Origin: Cunninghamella blakesleeana
Lineage: Eukaryota > Mucoromycota > Mucoromycetes > Mucorales > Cunninghamellaceae
Assembly (NCBI GenBank): GCA_017871115.1
Contig: JAFCIZ010000001.1
Coordinates: 7,810,001 to 7,874,000, forward strand
Direction: 5' to 3'
DNA length: 64,000 nt
The stretch's first letter is position 1. Every line of letters begins with the position of its first letter. The notes beneath the pieces are model-generated. The model saw only the letters and a program-made list of their open reading frames with translations. It was not told the DNA's origin and ran no database searches. A program made the position numbers and the translations under genes. This document shows, in pieces, positions 8,377 to 16,558 of this stretch.

Positions 8377-11300
8377 ATAGGGCAATTGTAACAGATGGTC
8401 AATTGGGAATCCCTATTACAAAATCCATCCATCCAAATAATAATCAACTATATCAAGAAAATAATATTAATAAATATCACAACTATAATACACCAAATAA
8501 CTCCAACATAAATACACGAAATTATAATACAAATACTTACGTTCCACACAACATAATGGACAACCATAATGATTATTTATCAGCACAAAATCATTATTAT
8601 CTTCAAAATATATTAGATAGTGATCAAGAAATCAATGATTGTGATTTTAATGTTGCTGCAAATCCAAAACCACCAGTTGTTGAAAAAGCAATAAGAAAAC
8701 CACGTACAAGGAAGACTATAGAAAAACCAAGTACATCAGCAGCTGCTACAAAATCTATTCCACAACAAATACAACAGGATATTCGTGATCATACACATGT
8801 TCCACCACAAAATAATCCATTTTTCCAAAACGTATTTTCACAGCATCCAAATCAAGATGTAGCTGAACCTTCTAAATCAAATAATAATGATATGATGGAA
8901 GAAGTACAAGTAATAAATGATAAAAGGAAAAAAGTATCCATTCAAGAACCACCTGTTGATAAAAAGAAGAAGACACCAAAAAGGAAATCACAACCATTAT
9001 CAATAAATTATAATATTTCTGAAGATATATTACATCAAAAAGCTAATATTAATGTTGGTGACCTTATAACTATATCTGCTCCATTAAGAAGAGAATTGAT
9101 TACAGCTTGTAGACAATCAAGAATAAAAAGACCAATTGATAAAGGTAAAGAAAAAGATGTACAATTAAATTCTATTGATAATAGTGATGTTGTAACTACC
9201 GCTGCATATGCCGATATAATGGTGAATGATGTAAAGGTTACTGGATTAATTGATTGTGGAGCTGCAAGAGCTTGTATGTCCAGGGCAATGATGAAATCAT
9301 TAGATCTAGAAATTGATGCACCATCCACAAGTATTTTTGTGATGGGAAATGGTACTAAACAACCTGCGTTAGGTGTAATTCATGATGTTCCTATTACTGT
9401 TGGTAAAGGATTGACTATACCAATTGATGTTGAAGTATTACCAAAGTGTCCACCACATATAGTGTTAGGTACTAGCTGGTTGGATCATGCACAAGCGGTG
9501 ATTAACTTTAAAACAGGTACTTTAAAGGTGGCTTATAAACGTCGTACACAAGAAATTCCAATTACATATATAAAATCAAATGAACGTCCATATACATACC
9601 AACGTGTTACAAATGCAAGGTATGAATTGGAACAGCCACAAGGTGAAGATGTAGCTGAAAATATATCAAGTGCTAGTGATTCAGAAGATGATACTGATTC
9701 TAATGATGAAGATTCTACTGATGATGGAGATTCTACTGATAGCAATGAAGAAGATGCTGTACAAGATGATGAAGACTTTTATTTAATGGATGATCATGCA
9801 AAAAGTCCAGTAATCCAAACACGTCCAAATAAAGATGAAGGTACTATGATGATATTAAGTGGAAGTACTGGTTTATCAATACCACCTTACCATATTTGTC
9901 AAATCAACTATGCTATTGATGAAAATATAATTGTTCCACATTTTAAACATCTTGATGAATTTTTGGATAAACATGAAGACTTTGATGTAATCTTGGAAAT
10001 TATCAATAAAACTGAAGACATGATGGAAATACCGCCAAACAACGTACTAGGTGAATTCATAAATAGGAAACAATTTCCAATACAAAAGGATCCATATGTC
10101 GAATATACTGGTTATGATTTTGAAGACCACTATAGAGAATTACCACCTTCTCTGCTGGAAGATGATACTGAAGAAATTATTCTTGATCCTAATATAAAAG
10201 GAAAAATCCAAATGGGTGATATACCTGAAGAATACAAAAAGAAATTTTATAAATTAATACATCATTATCAAGATATTTTTGATTGGAATAATGATAAAAT
10301 GGGAAAAACTACATTAATCGAACATGAAATAATATTAAAAGAAAATACATTACCTATCAGACACAGACCATATAGATTGGGGCCAAGTGAACAAGAATAT
10401 TTGAAGAATGAATTAAACCGTCTTTGTGAATTGGGAATTATAAAACCTTCAAATTCACCTTTTACTGCACCAATTATCTTAGTCAAAAAGAAGAATGGTG
10501 AATATCGTATGGTAGTTGACTATCGTAAACTGAATACACATACAAAGGTTGATTCATATCCACTACCACGTATTGATGATTTAATTGACGAACTTGGAAA
10601 ATCAAAAATATTTTCTGCTTTGGATTTAAGATCTGGTTTCCATCAAGTTCCATTAAAAGAATCAAGTAAAGAATTAACTGGCTTTACAACTAAATTTGGT
10701 ACTTATCAATACGAAATGCTGCCAATGGGATTGGTGAATAGTCCTGCTACCTTCCAAAGATTAATTGATATCTGTTATAAAGATTTGCTGCATAGTAATC
10801 TAGTTGCATTTATTGATGATCTTAATGTACATTCTAAAAACTTGGATCAACACCTAATTGACTTGGAAAGATTATTCGAATACACTAGAAGAGGTGGATT
10901 GGTGTTTAATATTGAAAAGTGTATATTCTTTAAAGATGAATTAAAATTTTTAGGCTACATAATAACTGCTGAAGGAATCAAGACAGATCCAGATAAAATT
11001 GCAAAGGTTAAAGATTATCCAATACCAAAAACAATTAAACAAGTTAGAGGCTTCTTAGGTTTAGCTTCATATTACAGAAGATTTGTAAAAGGATTTGCTG
11101 CTACTGCTAGGCCATTACATGATCAAACAAAAACCAAAAAGAGAATACCATGGACAGAAGATACAACAAAAGCTTTTGAAAAATTAAAGGAAAATCTAAT
11201 CAATGCTCCAATATTAAGAAGACCTGATTTTGATAAACCATTCATTGTTGTATGCGATGCTTCACAACTAGGATTAGGTTCTATATTAACACAATTAGAT

Positions 11301-11612
11301 GATGATGGTCGTGAACATCCAATAATATTTGCTAGTAGAGGATTGAAGAATAGTGAATTAAACTATGGTGCCACTAAATTAGAATGTCTTGCTTTGGTAT
11401 GGAGTTTACAAATATTCAGACCGTATTTATTGGGAAAGAAGTTTACTGTTATATCTGATCATTCGCCGCTAAAATGGTTAATTGAATCGCCAAAAGCTAC
11501 TGGAATTGTTGCAAGATGGATCACATATTTGGCCGATTATGAATTTGAAATCAAATATAGGGCTGGAAGAAAACAAGAAGCTGCCGATTTTCTTTCAAGA
11601 CTAGGCTACTAA
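8361..11612 (+). CDS. pol: Pol: protease, reverse transcriptase, RNase H
   Basis: Expressed as Gag-Pol by -1 frameshifting at 8367-8373; effective first pol codon 8373. The N-terminal ~270 residues are Asn-rich and then strongly basic (KKKKTPKRKS, NLS-like). A retropepsin-like protease has active-site LIDCGAAR (DCGA in place of the usual D-T/S-G) and, later, IVLGTSWL. An acidic spacer (DSEDDTDSNDED) precedes the reverse transcriptase: LPMGLVNSPATFQ and FIDDLNVHS, where FIDD stands for the YxDD metal site. RNase H follows with VVCDAS, KLECLAL and ISDHSPLKW and ends ADFLSRLGY. Unlike standard Ty3/gypsy pol, the polyprotein stops here before the integrase. Confidence 0.93.
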   Translation, partial: WFKKLNRAIVTDGQLGIPITKSIHPNNNQLYQENNINKYHNYNTPNNSNINTRNYNTNTYVPHNIMDNHNDYLSAQNHYYLQNILDSDQEINDCDFNVAANPKPPVVEKAIRKPRTRKTIEKPSTSAAATKSIPQQIQQDIRDHTHVPPQNNPFFQNVFSQHPNQDVAEPSKSNNNDMMEEVQVINDKRKKVSIQEPPVDKKKKTPKRKSQPLSINYNISEDILHQKANINVGDLITISAPLRRELITACRQSRIKRPIDKGKEKDVQLNSIDNSDVVTTAAYADIMVNDVKVTGLIDCGAARACMSRAMMKSLDLEIDAPSTSIFVMGNGTKQPALGVIHDVPITVGKGLTIPIDVEVLPKCPPHIVLGTSWLDHAQAVINFKTGTLKVAYKRRTQEIPITYIKSNERPYTYQRVTNARYELEQPQGEDVAENISSASDSEDDTDSNDEDSTDDGDSTDSNEEDAVQDDEDFYLMDDHAKSPVIQTRPNKDEGTMMILSGSTGLSIPPYHICQINYAIDENIIVPHFKHLDEFLDKHEDFDVILEIINKTEDMMEIPPNNVLGEFINRKQFPIQKDPYVEYTGYDFEDHYRELPPSLLEDDTEEIILDPNIKGKIQMGDIPEEYKKKFYKLIHHYQDIFDWNNDKMGKTTLIEHEIILKENTLPIRHRPYRLGPSEQEYLKNELNRLCELGIIKPSNSPFTAPIILVKKKNGEYRMVVDYRKLNTHTKVDSYPLPRIDDLIDELGKSKIFSALDLRSGFHQVPLKESSKELTGFTTKFGTYQYEMLPMGLVNSPATFQRLIDICYKDLLHSNLVAFIDDLNVHSKNLDQHLIDLERLFEYTRRGGLVFNIEKCIFFKDELKFLGYIITAEGIKTDPDKIAKVKDYPIPKTIKQVRGFLGLASYYRRFVKGFAATARPLHDQTKTKKRIPWTEDTTKAFEKLKENLINAPILRRPDFDKPFIVVCDASQLGLGSILTQLDDDGREHPIIFASRGLKNSELNYGATKLECLALVWSLQIFRPYLLGKKFTVISDHSPLKWLIESPKATGIVARWITYLADYEFEIKYRAGRKQEAADFLSRLGY
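8367..8417 (+). promoter_or_regulatory. -1 ribosomal frameshift signal between gag and pol
   Basis: The heptamer A-AAA-AAC (8367-8373) sits in the correct phase of gag, directly before its TAA. It has the X-XXY-YYZ form used by mouse mammary tumour virus-type elements. Downstream, 8376-8382 (AATAGGG) pairs with 8411-8417 (CCCTATT) and 8383-8388 (CAATTG) with 8400-8405, giving a 13-bp stem with an 11-nt loop and a 5-nt bulge. Slipping back one base enters the pol frame, which is open from 8361 and has no ATG near its start. Confidence 0.85.
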
Positions 11613-11658
11613 AATAACAAAATGCAAAAATATAAATACATATATATATATATATATA

Positions 11659-11712
<54 letters not shown>

Positions 11713-11916
11713 AAAAAACAAACAAAAACAAAAAAAAAAAAAAAAAAAATTCAATTACTTACCAATCGACCAAGTTTTGCTGAAGTCGTAAAAAGCTGCA
11801 TATATTCAGATAAATACAATATATATAACAACAATACAATCAACATAATCAACATAAATACTGAAACAATATTCAACAAACAATCTAATTAAAAATACAC
11901 AACAAATAACAGCAAA
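11613..11916 (+). other. inter-ORF spacer: (TA)n and long poly(A)
   Basis: 304 nt between RNase H and integrase. It contains (TA)11 (11640-11662), roughly 50 A, then CAAAAAACAAAC-type A-rich DNA to about 11749 and A/C-rich sequence to the integrase ATG. No clear intron bridging pol and integrase was found. A similar A-rich/(TA)n spacer recurs before the next ORF (13231-13399), in reverse order. A-rich leaders can support internal initiation in yeast; that role here is inference. Confidence 0.7.
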
Positions 11917-13230
11917 ATGGAACAAATCAAAATCGACTTGATAAAAAATTATTTAACAACACTAAAATTACCTGATAACATCACCAAAAAGGAAAAGAAT
12001 TATTTACAAAAACATTCCCATAAATTTATATTACATAATAACGATCTATACAGATACAACATCAACTTGCAGACGATCAGAAAAGTTTTGAATAAAGATC
12101 AAGTTTCAGAAGCACTATACATGCATCATCAACATCCATTAGGAGGACACATGGGGTATCACAACACCTTATTTAAACTTGCAAACCATTATTATTGGGA
12201 AAACATGACAAAAGATGTACAAAACTATGTCAAAAACTGCAGTAGATGTCAAACCACAGGACCTGCCAAACATAACGAATTGTTACATCCTATTCCAACT
12301 TCATCTAAACCTTTTTTCCAATGGGCATTAGATGTCAAACACATCTCTACTTCTAAAAATGGATATAGATATATAGTTGCTGGTATTGATTATCTAACTA
12401 AATGGGTTGAAGCTCGAGCATTAAAGTTTCAAACTGCAGCCGAGATTGCTTTATTTATTTATGAAGATATCATATGTCGCCATGGTACACCGCATATAAT
12501 TATAACTGATAATGGAAAACCATTTATAGGTGATCTAATCAAGAAAGTCTGTTTCTATTATAAAATTCATCACAAGACCATAAGCGTTGGAAATTCACAA
12601 GCGAATGGGCTGATAGAAAAGTTTAATTCCACGTTAGGTGCTATTCTAAAGAAGCTAAATAATAAGGAAAAACAAGTATGGGATCAATATCTACCTTCTG
12701 TTTTATTTGCTTATAGGACTATTAAACAAAAATCAACAAATTACTCTCCATTTTATTTGACTTACGGTTATGAAGCAAAGACACCTTATGATACAATCAT
12801 AAATATACCTTTGGAAATAAACTCTGCAAGTTTTCAAAATCAGCTAAGGGAACGCGCCACAAAAGAATTATTAACACTGAAACGAATAAGAGAAGACGCT
12901 GCAGAATTTATACAAAAATCCCAAAAGAATCAAAAGAAGGCTATTGATAAGAAGATAAATAATCAAAAGAAAGAATGGAAGCCGCCTTTTAGAACCGGTG
13001 ATATTGTTATGATGTATGTTGGAAGAAAACCAAACTCTTGGGGTGGAAAAATATCTGACAACTGGAAAGGCAAATATATTATTCATCAATGTTTAGGCAA
13101 AGGAACATATCTGATAAAAGAATTCAACGTGACCAACACTAAACTAAGAAGGATACACGGAAATAAATTAAAGTTATTACAGATGCCTGATGTATTTTGG
13201 ATTGACTTTTCCAAAAAGACAATCGTTTAA
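11917..13230 (+). CDS. int: integrase as a separate ORF
   Basis: 437 aa with its own ATG. The H2C2 zinc-binding module is at residues ~68-112 (MHHQHPLGGH ... CSRC). The catalytic core has WALDVKH, then ITDNGKPF, and SQANGLIEKF, giving D, D-35-E spacing by count. The C-terminal part is basic and then has a GPY/F-like WKGKYIIHQCLGKGTYLI stretch typical of gypsy integrases. No chromodomain is visible. It is in a different frame from pol and separated by 304 nt with stops, so it cannot be part of the same polyprotein unless RNA is spliced or initiation is internal. Confidence 0.93.
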   Translation: MEQIKIDLIKNYLTTLKLPDNITKKEKNYLQKHSHKFILHNNDLYRYNINLQTIRKVLNKDQVSEALYMHHQHPLGGHMGYHNTLFKLANHYYWENMTKDVQNYVKNCSRCQTTGPAKHNELLHPIPTSSKPFFQWALDVKHISTSKNGYRYIVAGIDYLTKWVEARALKFQTAAEIALFIYEDIICRHGTPHIIITDNGKPFIGDLIKKVCFYYKIHHKTISVGNSQANGLIEKFNSTLGAILKKLNNKEKQVWDQYLPSVLFAYRTIKQKSTNYSPFYLTYGYEAKTPYDTIINIPLEINSASFQNQLRERATKELLTLKRIREDAAEFIQKSQKNQKKAIDKKINNQKKEWKPPFRTGDIVMMYVGRKPNSWGGKISDNWKGKYIIHQCLGKGTYLIKEFNVTNTKLRRIHGNKLKLLQMPDVFWIDFSKKTIV

Positions 13231-13244
13231 AGAAAAAAAAAAAA

Positions 13245-13291
<47 letters not shown>

Positions 13292-13399
13292 TAATGATAA
13301 AACAAAAAGGAGAAAAATTGAACTTCCGAAGAAAAAAAAGAAAAAAACTATAAATAAGGAAAAAATTGTACTATATAATTTTTTACTTTTCAAGCAAAA

Positions 13400-13945
13400 A
13401 TGGCTCCTCCAAATCAAGACACCTCTTTAAACATGATTATTATTCCTAATAATGAACTCTCTCAAGAAAATTCTGTAGATATACACGAAATGGAAGATAT
13501 CTTAAGTGAACTTGTACCTATAACAGAACCCGTTGATCTTAATTTTTTAACTCCTGAATTATTATATTGGCTTAATACGGATGTAACTATGAATGGTTGG
13601 ATAAAAGTTCAAATTCAAGAAAATTACAAGAAGCTGTTTGATGTTTTATTTAATGAACAAAAGCTACGTTGGGAAAAAGAAAATCTAGTAGATAATTGTA
13701 TTATTCCTCAAGCCTTGGAATACATACATAAAAATTGTGAACATCCTGACGTAATTGGTTATCAAAAATACGTGAAAACTAGAAGGGAAATATTGAAAGA
13801 ACTTTTTGTTAGTGGTACATGCTTTGAATTTGATAATGCATTAATAAGAAGAATAATTAACCTTGATTCCTGGACACATGAAAAAGATGCGGTGACATCT
13901 AAATCCTGGTGGAGGGATGTTATGTTCTGGCTAAACCTCCCATAA
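13400..13945 (+). CDS. accessory ORF of the gypsy element, unknown function
   Basis: 181 aa, ATG after another A-rich/(TA)n spacer. Acidic N-terminus (MEDILSELVPITEPVDLNFL), then a helical, Trp- and charge-rich region (YWLNTDVTMNGWIKVQ, EQKLRWEKENLVD), ending KSWWRDVMFWLNLP. No signal peptide or membrane span, so it does not look like an envelope protein. The last ten codons lie in the 3' LTR, and the codons just before (SWWRD) are the purine tract needed for plus-strand priming. I do not recognise the family. Its open frame in a young element argues that it is used. Confidence 0.75.
   Translation: MAPPNQDTSLNMIIIPNNELSQENSVDIHEMEDILSELVPITEPVDLNFLTPELLYWLNTDVTMNGWIKVQIQENYKKLFDVLFNEQKLRWEKENLVDNCIIPQALEYIHKNCEHPDVIGYQKYVKTRREILKELFVSGTCFEFDNALIRRIINLDSWTHEKDAVTSKSWWRDVMFWLNLP
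13908..13917 (+). other. polypurine tract
   Basis: GGTGGAGGGA, all purine but one T, directly abuts the 3' LTR start at 13918, as required for plus-strand priming. It is also coding for the accessory ORF. Confidence 0.7.
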
Positions 13946-14566
13946 TTGGGCAAGGCTTAACTATAATCTTATTTTATATATATACATATAGGTATATATA
14001 TCCCATTTAAACTCAGTATAGATATATATATATACTCTCTTATATATATGCACTAGCATATATATATCAATGATCGGTATTTAAAATTCAAATCCTTTTT
14101 ATATAAATACTCGACAATTTTTATTTTATTTTTGAAAAATCAGTTAATAACAAGTTAATTTTAAATAAAAGAACTTATATTATAACCAATAAGTCTATTA
14201 ACTCATCTTTTTAGCTAAAGATTATTTTTATTTTATATTAATATTGTTGATTACTATCCAATATTACTTTATATTATTTTATTATAATAATCGTTGATCT
14301 TTATCCGATATTATATTTATTTTATTTTATTTTAAATTTATTACTTTGTCTATATAATTGTTGATCTTTATCCAATTATATAATTTATTTTATTTTATTT
14401 TATTATTTTAATTTTATTTTAAATTATCAATCTAAACTAAGTTGTATCTACTTATAAAACAAGATACTGGTGCTCACTGACAACTAAACTAAACTATAAA
14501 ACTATCTACTTTCCAAAACTATAAAAGGAAATTCTATTTTTCAAACAACCAAAAATTTACACAACA
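13918..14566 (+). repeat. 3' LTR of the gypsy element
   Basis: 649 bp, same ends as the 5' LTR, followed by the ATAC target duplication at 14567-14570. Confidence 0.97.
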
Positions 14567-14678
14567 ATACAAATTCTCACTTTTTATTTTAACAAAAATA
14601 ACTTTTACCAAAAACACACACAACAATACTCATTCCTCATTTCAACAAAATAAATCTTAAACAAAAACCCACACAACA
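14567..14678 (+). repeat. older LTR, right part
   Basis: Continuation of 5954-6430 beyond the inserted gypsy element. CTTTTACCAAAAACACA matches CTCTTACCAAAAACATA of the relic at 3735-4275. It ends ACACAACA like the young LTR, so the families are related. Confidence 0.65.
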
Positions 14679-14737
14679 GGCCAATAAAATCAAGTCCTGA
14701 GGTTACACAAAAACTTGCTTGAAATCAAAAAAAGAGA

Positions 14738-14808
14738 TGCTGGGACTGAGAATCGAACTCAGATCAGTGCGGCCACAACGCAATGTACTGCCATTATACT
14801 ATCCCAGC
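14738..14808 (-). tRNA. tRNA-His (anticodon GTG)
   Basis: On the minus strand the 71-nt segment folds as a cloverleaf: acceptor GCTGGGA/TCCCAGC, D-arm with GTAT...GTAC, anticodon loop TTGTGGC (GTG), T-arm CTGAG-TTCGATT-CTCAG, discriminator A. The lowest anticodon-stem pair is a T/C mismatch. No intron, no encoded CCA, and no encoded G-1, which is added after transcription in eukaryotes. The internal A and B boxes of Pol III genes coincide with the D and T arms. Mobile elements lie within about 180 bp on both sides. Confidence 0.93.
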
Positions 14809-14986
14809 GAAGAAATTGCTTCTCTTGAAAATTTGACAGCCGAATACTATATATATCTAGTAGCAAGATTATTATATTTCATAAAATTTGTTAATAAAGT
14901 TCATATGTTTTTACTTAAATAAATTGGGACAAATGATATAAAAATAAAATATATAGTTTATTTCTTTTTTTTATAGCATAGTTCAA

Positions 14987-15206
14987 TGGATATTTTTGCT
15001 CCATTTATTATATGGTAAATATCATAAATTGTCTAATTTCCTTTATATAATAATAAATAGTTGTATAAATGTTTGTTATATATATAATTTTGGATTATTG
15101 TCGACAACTATTTAATGCATCAATTTATAGAGCATGGATAGATTCTACATACTCTAATTAAATAAATATAAGAAAATTATCTCATTTTAATATTTTGAAA
15201 TGTCCA
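14987..15206 (+). repeat. left 220-bp terminal repeat of element B
   Basis: Nearly identical to 16339-16558 (for example GGATATTTTTGCTCC against GGACATTTTTGCTCC). Ends TGGATAT...ATGTCCA form a short imperfect inverted repeat. Confidence 0.9.
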
Positions 15207-15211
15207 TCTTA

Positions 15212-15222
15212 TGGATATCAGA
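15212..15222 (+). other. possible primer-binding-site analogue
   Basis: TGGATATCAGA begins five nt after the left repeat, the same spacing as in the gypsy element, and resembles TGG-initial primer sites. In copy A the equivalent reads ATAGATATCAGA. Weak evidence. Confidence 0.25.
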
Positions 15223-15414
15223 ATACATAAAAAGAGTAAACTTTTAACATTTTTGTAATGGAATAAACTACTATATAAATATTAAGCATAAAGAGATAAT
15301 CATATGACAATACCCTGAGTTTAAATTCAAAATAAATAAATAAAAAATGATATTTTTGGCTTTTTTATTTTATACTTTTTATTTTTTAAAAAATATATTA
15401 TTCTTGTGTATAAA

Positions 15415-16167
15415 ATGCCTCTTTTTAAAAGAAGGAAAGAAGAAGAAACTACTGCGGATATATTTAAATATGAAAATAAAAAAGGATATTCAGGATTAGA
15501 TTATCAAAAAGTTTTAGAATATCTTGGAATTGAAAGTGAAAAATTATTTTCAAAAGATCAAGATATTCCAATGAAAGATATTAATAATGAAGTTATTAAA
15601 AAAATAGCTGAAAATCTTATTATAGTAACTGAAGCTCAAGGATTAGTTAATGAAGGAAATGAATCTAAAAGAAAAAAATTTGTTGATGTTATTATTTTAC
15701 GTATTGTTGCTATATATCACGATAAAAAAGTAAAACTTTTAACAGAAACAATTGAAGGTGAAGACGTTAGAGGACCTGTTGAATACGTAATGGTTCATAA
15801 GAAATATATTTTAATTATTATCGAAGCTAAAAAAGATGATTTTGATCAAGGTAGAGCACAATTACTTATGCAGCTATATAATGCTTATATTAAAAATATT
15901 AAAAATGGAGCACCAAAAAACCATATAATATATGGCATTGTAACAACAGGGAATCTATGGGAATTTATTTGGTGTAAAGGAAATGATAATATAAATATTA
16001 TTAACGATGTTAAATCAAATATTACGTGGAAATATAAACGACCAATTCAACCAATTGAAATGGATTTGGAGAAAAAACAAGAACAATGGGAAGAAGTAGT
16101 ATCTCCACTTGTGAAAAAGTTAAACTATATGATTGATGACTCATTAAACCAAATTACTAAAGAATAA
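15415..16167 (+). CDS. PD-(D/E)XK nuclease-like protein
   Basis: 250 aa, no intron. ATG 15415 is chosen because copy A starts at the same place. A basic N-terminus (FKRRKEEE) is followed by a helical region (30-90) ending NEGNESKRKKF. The core then has GPVEYV with Glu123, strand YILIIIEAKK with Glu137 and Lys139, and GRAQLLMQL (146-154): the E...ExK plus Q/R-helix pattern of restriction-endonuclease-like folds. Then IYGIVTTGNLWEFIWC (a late strand) and a coiled-coil-like C-terminus (EKKQEQWEEVV). No targeting signal, and the N-terminal basic patch could be an NLS. It is the sole gene of a repeat-flanked element. Nuclease activity and any role in mobility are inference; an effector-like or host-derived role is possible. 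Confidence 0.75.
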   Translation: MPLFKRRKEEETTADIFKYENKKGYSGLDYQKVLEYLGIESEKLFSKDQDIPMKDINNEVIKKIAENLIIVTEAQGLVNEGNESKRKKFVDVIILRIVAIYHDKKVKLLTETIEGEDVRGPVEYVMVHKKYILIIIEAKKDDFDQGRAQLLMQLYNAYIKNIKNGAPKNHIIYGIVTTGNLWEFIWCKGNDNINIINDVKSNITWKYKRPIQPIEMDLEKKQEQWEEVVSPLVKKLNYMIDDSLNQITKE

Positions 16168-16338
16168 TAAGCTACCAAAATTTAAATAATTTGCAATAAA
16201 AACCAATTTATTATGCTTCGATTAAAAAATAAATAAAAATAAATAGTAATATCGGATCTGTGCCATTTAATTATCAGTATAATCCAGATACTTGCCTATA
16301 ATATTTATATATGAATATATTTGAAAAATTTATCAAGA

Positions 16339-16558
16339 TGGACATTTTTGCTCCATTTATTATATGGTAAATATCATAAATTGTCTAATTTCTTTTTTAT
16401 AATAATAAATAGTTGTATAAATGTTTGTTATATATATAATTTTGTACTATTGTCGACAACTATTTAATGCATCAGTTTATAGAGCATGGATAGGTTCTAC
16501 ATACTCTAATTAAATAAATATAAGAAAATTATCTCATTTTAATATTTTGAGATGTCCA
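16339..16558 (+). repeat. right 220-bp terminal repeat of element B
   Basis: Direct copy of 14987-15206, preceded by TTTATCAAGA and followed by CCTTCATC. Confidence 0.9.

Larger units (their letters stand above)
6431..14566 (+). mobile_element. Ty3/gypsy LTR retrotransposon, nearly intact
   Basis: 8136 bp. Two 649-bp LTRs begin TG and end CA and are flanked by the 4-bp duplication ATAC (6427-6430 and 14567-14570). In order it holds a primer-binding-site candidate, gag (7255-8376), pol with protease, reverse transcriptase and RNase H in the -1 frame (to 11612), integrase as a separate ORF (11917-13230), an extra ORF (13400-13945) and a purine tract abutting the 3' LTR. All ORFs are open and the catalytic motifs are present. 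The only LTR difference I noticed is one C/T near 6950 (position ~14432 in the 3' LTR). Insertion is therefore very recent and the element may still be mobile. Confidence 0.95.
14987..16558 (+). mobile_element. repeat-flanked PD-(D/E)XK nuclease element, intact copy B
   Basis: Two direct repeats of exactly 220 bp (14987-15206, 16339-16558) begin TGGA and end TGTCCA, and enclose one complete gene (15415-16167). The internal flanks are TCTTATGGATATCAG after the first repeat and TTTATCAAGA before the second. The TG...CA ends and direct orientation recall LTRs, but no reverse transcriptase or integrase is present and I found no clear target duplication. A second copy (4343-5953) proves the unit is mobile or was mobilised. 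It could be a non-autonomous LTR element that captured a gene, or a composite of two short DNA elements. Confidence 0.75.

Noticed and set aside
7984..8380. Three overlapping ORFs within the gag tail on both strands
   Set aside because: They are shadows of the AAT/AAC-rich Asn tail of Gag; the composition is homopolymeric in every frame.
13400..13945. Accessory ORF as a retroviral env gene
   Set aside because: No signal peptide, no transmembrane segment, no cleavage site and only 181 residues.
14738..14808. tRNA-His as primer tRNA of the neighbouring gypsy element
   Set aside because: Its 3' end (GTCCCAGC plus A and CCA) is not complementary to the primer-site candidate TGGTGCTCACTGG.
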